Positions 60,361 to 64,000 of a stretch of DNA of 64,000 nucleotides are shown here, piece by piece. Every line of letters starts with the position of its first letter. The first letter of the stretch is position 1. Both the position numbers and the translations under genes were made by a program. This DNA is from an uncultured Clostridia bacterium (GTDB lineage: Bacteria > Bacillota > Clostridia > Oscillospirales > Ruminococcaceae): assembly GCA_947626165.1 (NCBI GenBank), contig CANQRG010000012.1, forward strand, positions 1 through 64,000, read 5' to 3'. The notes beneath the pieces are model-generated. The model saw only the letters and a program-made list of their open reading frames with translations. It did no database searches and was not told the DNA's origin.

Positions 60361-60630
60361 TTAATCTCTGAAAAATGGAGAAACATATTCTTCTTCAGCC
60401 TGCTTTTTCTTTGCCAGCCTTTTCTTTTCTTTGTTCTTCTCCTCAATTTTTCGTTTCTGTTCCGGCGTTTTTATAGATACCGCACTCGCTATAAATGCTA
60501 CCGCAAATGCAAACGGTCCGATAACAAGCGCAACGCTTCCCCAGCCTGTCGCTACCAAAATTATCATAAGTATAGTCAGCGCAGAGCAGACTGCCCCGGC
60601 AATTATATATATTATCTTTTGCTTTGGCAT
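60361..60630 (-). CDS. Small membrane protein with charged tail
   Basis: An 89-residue protein with two membrane segments (KIIYIIAGAVCSALTILMII and VALVIGPFAFAVAFIASAVS) followed by a lysine/glutamate-rich cytoplasmic tail (KRKIEEKNKEKKRLAKKKQA) and a terminal YVSPFFRD. No family is recognised. The gene is read just upstream of the second metY on the same strand with a 29-base gap, so the two may be co-transcribed. Confidence 0.75.
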   Translation of the reverse strand: MPKQKIIYIIAGAVCSALTILMIILVATGWGSVALVIGPFAFAVAFIASAVSIKTPEQKRKIEEKNKEKKRLAKKKQAEEEYVSPFFRD

Positions 60631-60639
60631 ATTATTTCA

Positions 60640-60722
60640 GCTTCTTTCTTCTTGTATCTTTCTTGCCTCTGACTTATGGTTTTTTCTTTTCTCTTGGTTC
60701 TAGTCTCTTGCTTCTAAAATTC
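60640..60722. repeat. 21-bp family repeats
   Basis: TTCTTGTATC, TTCTTGCCTCTGAC and TTGCTTCTAAAATTCTTGCC units run directly into the 88-bp tandem array. Confidence 0.75.
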
Positions 60723-61074
60723 TTGCCTCTAAGTACTAGCCTGCCGTTGCACAAATTATCGCATTGTACTAACTCCCCAAAGGCAGAGTGCCTACGGCGG
60801 CTCGCCGGTCTTGCCTCTAGGTACTAGTCTGCCGTTGCACAAACTATCACATTGTGCTAACTCCCCAAAGGCAGAGTGCCTCCGGTGGCTCGCCGGTCTT
60901 GCCTCTAGGTACTAGCCTGCCGTTGCACAAATTATCACATTGTGCTAATTCCCCAAAGGCAGAGTGCCTACGGCGGCTCGCCGGTCTTGCCTCTAGGTAC
61001 CAGCCTGCCGTTGCACAAATTATCACATTGTACTAACTCCCCAAAGGCAGAGTGCCTCCGGTGGCTCGCCGGTC
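60723..61074. repeat. Four tandem copies of an 88-bp unit
   Basis: Units start at 60723, 60811, 60899 and 60987, each exactly 88 bp. Each contains TTGCCTCTAGGTACTAGCC, CTGCCGTTGCACAAA, CTCCCCAAAGGCAGAGTGCC and GGCTCGCCGGTC. Units 1 and 3 have CTACGGCGG where units 2 and 4 have CTCCGGTGG, which suggests duplication of a 176-bp pair. Partial units are scattered elsewhere in the window. A fifth TTGCCTC at 61075 enters a 21-bp repeat that ends near 61106. Reading frames through the array are by-products of the period. Confidence 0.95.
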
Positions 61075-61108
61075 TTGCCTCTTGCTTCTTGCCTCTAGCT
61101 TCTAGTAA

Positions 61109-62536
61109 CTATACGTTTATCTCCACGCTTTCACGCTTGAAGTTGTTTTCCTGCAAAACAGGCTTAACGCAGTTTTCAATAAACTCCTCGACCTGCGAAA
61201 CGCTTCTTCCGATAAAGTTTTCAGGCTTCATAATACTGTCCATTTCCTCTTTGGAAATCATAAACATAGGGTCGTTTAATATAAGCTCGCACAGATCGTT
61301 GTCTAATCCCTCGTCTTTGACCCTCGATCCAGCCTTCATTGAGTATTCACGTATCCTCTCGTGAAGCTCCTGACGGTCACCGCCTTTTTTAACGGCGTCC
61401 ATCATAATGTTTTCAGTCGCCATAAACGGAAGCTCCGCCATAACACGCTTTTCAATAATTTTCTCGTGTACTACAAGCCCGTCGGTCACATTGAGCATAA
61501 TGTTAAGCACAGCGTCAACGCCTAAGAAAGCCTCTGCGACTGATATTCTCTTGTTAGCCGAATCGTCAAGCGTTCTTTCAAACCACTGTGTACCTGCTGT
61601 AAACGCAGGGTTGAGCATATCTGAAATTATATATCTCGAAAGTGACGTTATTCTCTCGCACCTCATTGGGTTTCTCTTATAAGCCATCGCCGACGAGCCT
61701 ATCTGGTTCTTTTCAAACGGCTCCTCTATCTCTTTAAAGCTCTGTAAAATACGTATGTCATTTGAAAACTTCATACAGCTTTGGGCAATTCCCGAAAGAG
61801 TTGAAACAATAGCAGAATCGACCTTTCTCGAATACGTCTGCCCCGATACGGGAACAACGCCGTCAAATCCCATTTCCTCCGCTATCATATCCTCCAGCTT
61901 CTTAACCTTTTCGGTGTCGCCCTCAAAAAGCTCCATAAACGAAGCCTGCGTACCTGTCGTTCCCTTTGAGCCTAACAGCTTTAAATTTGACAGTCTAAAA
62001 TCAATTTCCTGAAGGTCCATCAAAAGCTCGTTGCACCAAAGAGTCGCCCTTTTGCCCACCGTTGTAAGCTGTGCAGGCTGAAGATGAGTGTAAGCCAAAC
62101 AAGGCAGACCTTTATACTTTTCAGCAAATTCAGAAAGCTGACCTATAACTCCTACAAGCTTTCTCTTAACAACATTAAGAGCGTCACGCATAACGATTAT
62201 ATCTGTGTTATCTCCGACATAGCAGGAGGTCGCGCCCAGATGGATTATTCCCTTTGCGTTCGGACAAGCCTGTCCGTATGTATAAACGTGAGCCATAACG
62301 TCGTGGCGAACCAGTTTCTCACGCTCTGCCGCACACTCATAATCTATATTGTCTATATTAGCTTCAAGCTCGTCAACCTGCTCCTGAGTTACAGGCAGTC
62401 CCAGCTTCATTTCCGCTCTTGCAAGAGCTACCCATAGCTTTCTCCATGTCGTAAACTTCTTATCAGCAGAAAAAATATACTGCATTTCCTTGCTTGCATA
62501 CCTTGTGCAAAAAGGACTTTCATAGCTGTTTGTCAT
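61109..62536 (-). CDS. purB: Adenylosuccinate lyase
   Basis: Acts twice in purine synthesis, splitting SAICAR and adenylosuccinate. Family motifs are RHDVMAHVYTYGQACPNAKG, IIHLGATSCYVGDNTDIIVM and the signature loop QIGSSAMAYKRNPMRCERIT with the catalytic serine. At 475 residues it is the longer Clostridia/eukaryote-like form. The N-terminus YESPFCTRYASKEMQYIFSA is typical of that branch. The 21-bp repeat almost touches its stop codon. A short gap of 33 bases separates it from the upstream fakA-type gene on the same strand. Confidence 0.97.
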   Translation of the reverse strand: MTNSYESPFCTRYASKEMQYIFSADKKFTTWRKLWVALARAEMKLGLPVTQEQVDELEANIDNIDYECAAEREKLVRHDVMAHVYTYGQACPNAKGIIHLGATSCYVGDNTDIIVMRDALNVVKRKLVGVIGQLSEFAEKYKGLPCLAYTHLQPAQLTTVGKRATLWCNELLMDLQEIDFRLSNLKLLGSKGTTGTQASFMELFEGDTEKVKKLEDMIAEEMGFDGVVPVSGQTYSRKVDSAIVSTLSGIAQSCMKFSNDIRILQSFKEIEEPFEKNQIGSSAMAYKRNPMRCERITSLSRYIISDMLNPAFTAGTQWFERTLDDSANKRISVAEAFLGVDAVLNIMLNVTDGLVVHEKIIEKRVMAELPFMATENIMMDAVKKGGDRQELHERIREYSMKAGSRVKDEGLDNDLCELILNDPMFMISKEEMDSIMKPENFIGRSVSQVEEFIENCVKPVLQENNFKRESVEINV

Positions 62537-62569
62537 TTTATTTTAACCTCTCTGTTTTTTATAAGTTTC

Positions 62570-64000
62570 TCACTCCGCAGATAAAATGTAATAATAAACA
62601 GGCTGTCCGCCGTTTATCAATAAAACCTCTGCGTTTTGATATTTGCTCTGAACCTGCTCTCTCAGCGCCTCTGCGTCCTCGTCTGAAACGTCGCTGCCCT
62701 GAATGATAGTGATGTATGAGGTGTCGCCCTTGACAAGCTTTTTCATTAGCTTAAACGCCGCTTTTGAAACATCCTTGTCAACAAAAGAGAGCTTTCCGTT
62801 TTCCAAAGCCAGTATCTCGTTTTTCTTTATCTTATGTCCCTCATAGTCGCTGTCACGGGCGGCAAATGTTATCTGACCGGTCGATACCCTCTCAAGAGCG
62901 TGGGTCATTTCCAGTCTGTTCGTTTCAAAGTCAGCCACGTCGTCAAACGCAAGCATTGCACTCATACCCTGAGGAATGGTCCTCGTCTGAAGAACACATA
63001 CCTTTCTGTCTGCAAGTTTGCCTGCCTGTTCAGCCGACATAATTATGTTCTTGTTGTTGGGAAGCACAAAAACTGTCTCTGCCGGACATTTGTTTATAGC
63101 CGCTAAAATATCCTCCGTCGACGGGTTCATAGTCTGTCCGCCTCTTACAATACAGTCAACGCCTACGTCCTCGAAAAGAGCCTCAACGCCGTGACCTGCG
63201 GCAACAGCCACAAACCCGAACTCCTTTTCCGGCTTGACAGGCTTGATATCGGGAGCTTTCGCGTCAATAATACGCTGTTCGTGCTGCATTTTCATATTCT
63301 CAATCTTCGGCAGATTTATAGTTCCGAATTTAAGAGCCCTTTCAATAGCCTTTCCCGGATTATTGGTGTGAACGTGTACCTTTATAATATCGTCATCGTC
63401 GACCACAACAACGCAGTCTCCTATAGTTTCAAGATACGCTCTGAGCTTTGAGCTGTCCGCACAGCCGCTCGACTTTGTAATAAGCATTTCAGTACAATAG
63501 GTAAAATTAATTACCTCGTCATAATCTCCGACCGTTGAGGAAAACGTATCTATCGTAACAGCCTTCTTTTCATCAGGGACATCAGGCTTGACGGCATCGC
63601 CGCCCTTAAATACATTCAGCATAGCCTCAAAGATTATCAAAAGACCTTTACCGCCTGCGTCGACAACTCCTGCTTTTTTCAGCGCAGGAAGTAAATTTGG
63701 CGTGTCCTCTAACGCCTTTCTCGCCGAGCCGCATACCTCCTCCCAGAGGGAGACCTCGTCATTTACAGAAACAGAAACAGCGGCGGCTCTTTCGCTTGCA
63801 AGTCTTACGACTGTTAAAATCGTACCCTCAGTAGGCTTCATTATTGATTTATAAGCGCCCGAAACGCCTTGTTCAAGGGCAGATACAAAATCGCTTACCG
63901 ATGCTTCCTTTTTGCCGCTGAAGCCCTTTGAAAGGCCTCTGAAAATCAAAGAAAGAATTACTCCTGAATTTCCCCTTGCGCCCCTTAACAAAGCGGAAGC
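62570..64000 (-). CDS. fakA: DAK2-domain fatty acid kinase FakA-like protein, 5' truncated by the window edge
   Basis: The frame stays open to the window end, so the start lies beyond it. Visible parts are the end of the DAK2 (dihydroxyacetone kinase-like) nucleotide domain with GARGNSGVILSLIFRGLSKG, PTEGTILTVVRLASERAAAV and KAGVVDAGGKGLLIIFEAML, a middle domain, and the C-terminal DegV-like/EDD-related region (VFVLPNNKNIIMSAEQAGKL, VLQTRTIPQGMSAMLAFDDV). FakA phosphorylates fatty acids bound to FakB proteins so they can enter phospholipids. The usual neighbours (Asp23-family protein, recG) are not visible here. Confidence 0.93.
   Translation of the reverse strand, partial: ASALLRGARGNSGVILSLIFRGLSKGFSGKKEASVSDFVSALEQGVSGAYKSIMKPTEGTILTVVRLASERAAAVSVSVNDEVSLWEEVCGSARKALEDTPNLLPALKKAGVVDAGGKGLLIIFEAMLNVFKGGDAVKPDVPDEKKAVTIDTFSSTVGDYDEVINFTYCTEMLITKSSGCADSSKLRAYLETIGDCVVVVDDDDIIKVHVHTNNPGKAIERALKFGTINLPKIENMKMQHEQRIIDAKAPDIKPVKPEKEFGFVAVAAGHGVEALFEDVGVDCIVRGGQTMNPSTEDILAAINKCPAETVFVLPNNKNIIMSAEQAGKLADRKVCVLQTRTIPQGMSAMLAFDDVADFETNRLEMTHALERVSTGQITFAARDSDYEGHKIKKNEILALENGKLSFVDKDVSKAAFKLMKKLVKGDTSYITIIQGSDVSDEDAEALREQVQSKYQNAEVLLINGGQPVYYYILSAE

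Noticed and set aside
60723-61074. Tandem array considered as a CRISPR
   Set aside because: The whole 88-bp unit is conserved, with no short repeat alternating with unique spacers, and no cas genes are present.
60624-61364. Three overlapping open frames across the 88-bp array that share HKLSHC(T/A)NSPKAECLR-type text
   Set aside because: 88 is not a multiple of three, so the frames arise from the repeats; they have no ribosome sites and no signal of coding.

Overview
The window looks like a chromosome segment of an endospore-forming, plant-fibre-degrading, low-GC Gram-positive anaerobe, most like a gut Ruminococcus (Oscillospiraceae). Evidence: AT-rich intergenic DNA with consensus sigma-A promoters, a complete spoIIAA-spoIIAB-sigF operon plus spoVAC and spoVT, a secreted GH5 cellulase-type enzyme, a GH51 arabinofuranosidase, araB/araD, a type I pullulanase, and several secreted proteins with lysine-rich Fn3-like modules. 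The species cannot be named from the sequence alone.

Layout. 1-1.44 kb is the 3' part of a GC-rich large serine recombinase, the edge of an integrated element, meeting AT-rich host DNA just before pyrG. 1.8-14 kb is mostly core: pyrG, an orphan sulfotransferase, rplJ-rplL under an L10 leader, TPP-riboswitch-controlled thiT, a cation efflux protein, a Gfo/Idh oxidoreductase, a secreted transglutaminase-like protein, abfA and metY. 14-25 kb mixes core genes (MATE transporter, typA, feo iron operon) with small accessory units: three type I toxin-antitoxin-like modules, two or three small DNA-binding proteins, a phage-type replication protein, and a tandem pair of unknown small genes. 25-40 kb holds araB-araD, wall genes (VanY, FemAB), trmK-nif3, a run of surface or secreted proteins, ung and folC. 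40-64 kb holds spoVAC, secDF, spoVT, mscL, a MraY/TagO-type transferase, pulA, GH5, a split activase-dehydratase gene, GH25, the spoIIA operon, a second metY, purB and a truncated fakA.

Intergenic DNA is unusually repeat-rich. A 21-bp-period repeat (TTGCCTC/TTGCTTC type) recurs at about ten sites, once inside the mscL coding region where it encodes a heptad tail. A second family (an 88-bp unit with CCCAAAGGCAGA and GGCTCGCCGGTC) occurs singly and as four tandem copies.

The most interesting system is a set of compact 341-343 bp convergent units at 15.59-15.93, 19.79-20.13 and 23.77-24.11 kb. Each has two perfect or near-perfect promoters facing inward. One drives a 29-residue hydrophobic peptide (holin-like toxin type) whose ribosome site is held in a hairpin. 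The other drives an antisense RNA of about 105 nt that overlaps the toxin mRNA 3' end at a shared terminator hairpin. A fourth site (3.5 kb) keeps only the antisense RNA half. Two modules encode the identical peptide yet differ in the overlapping hairpin.
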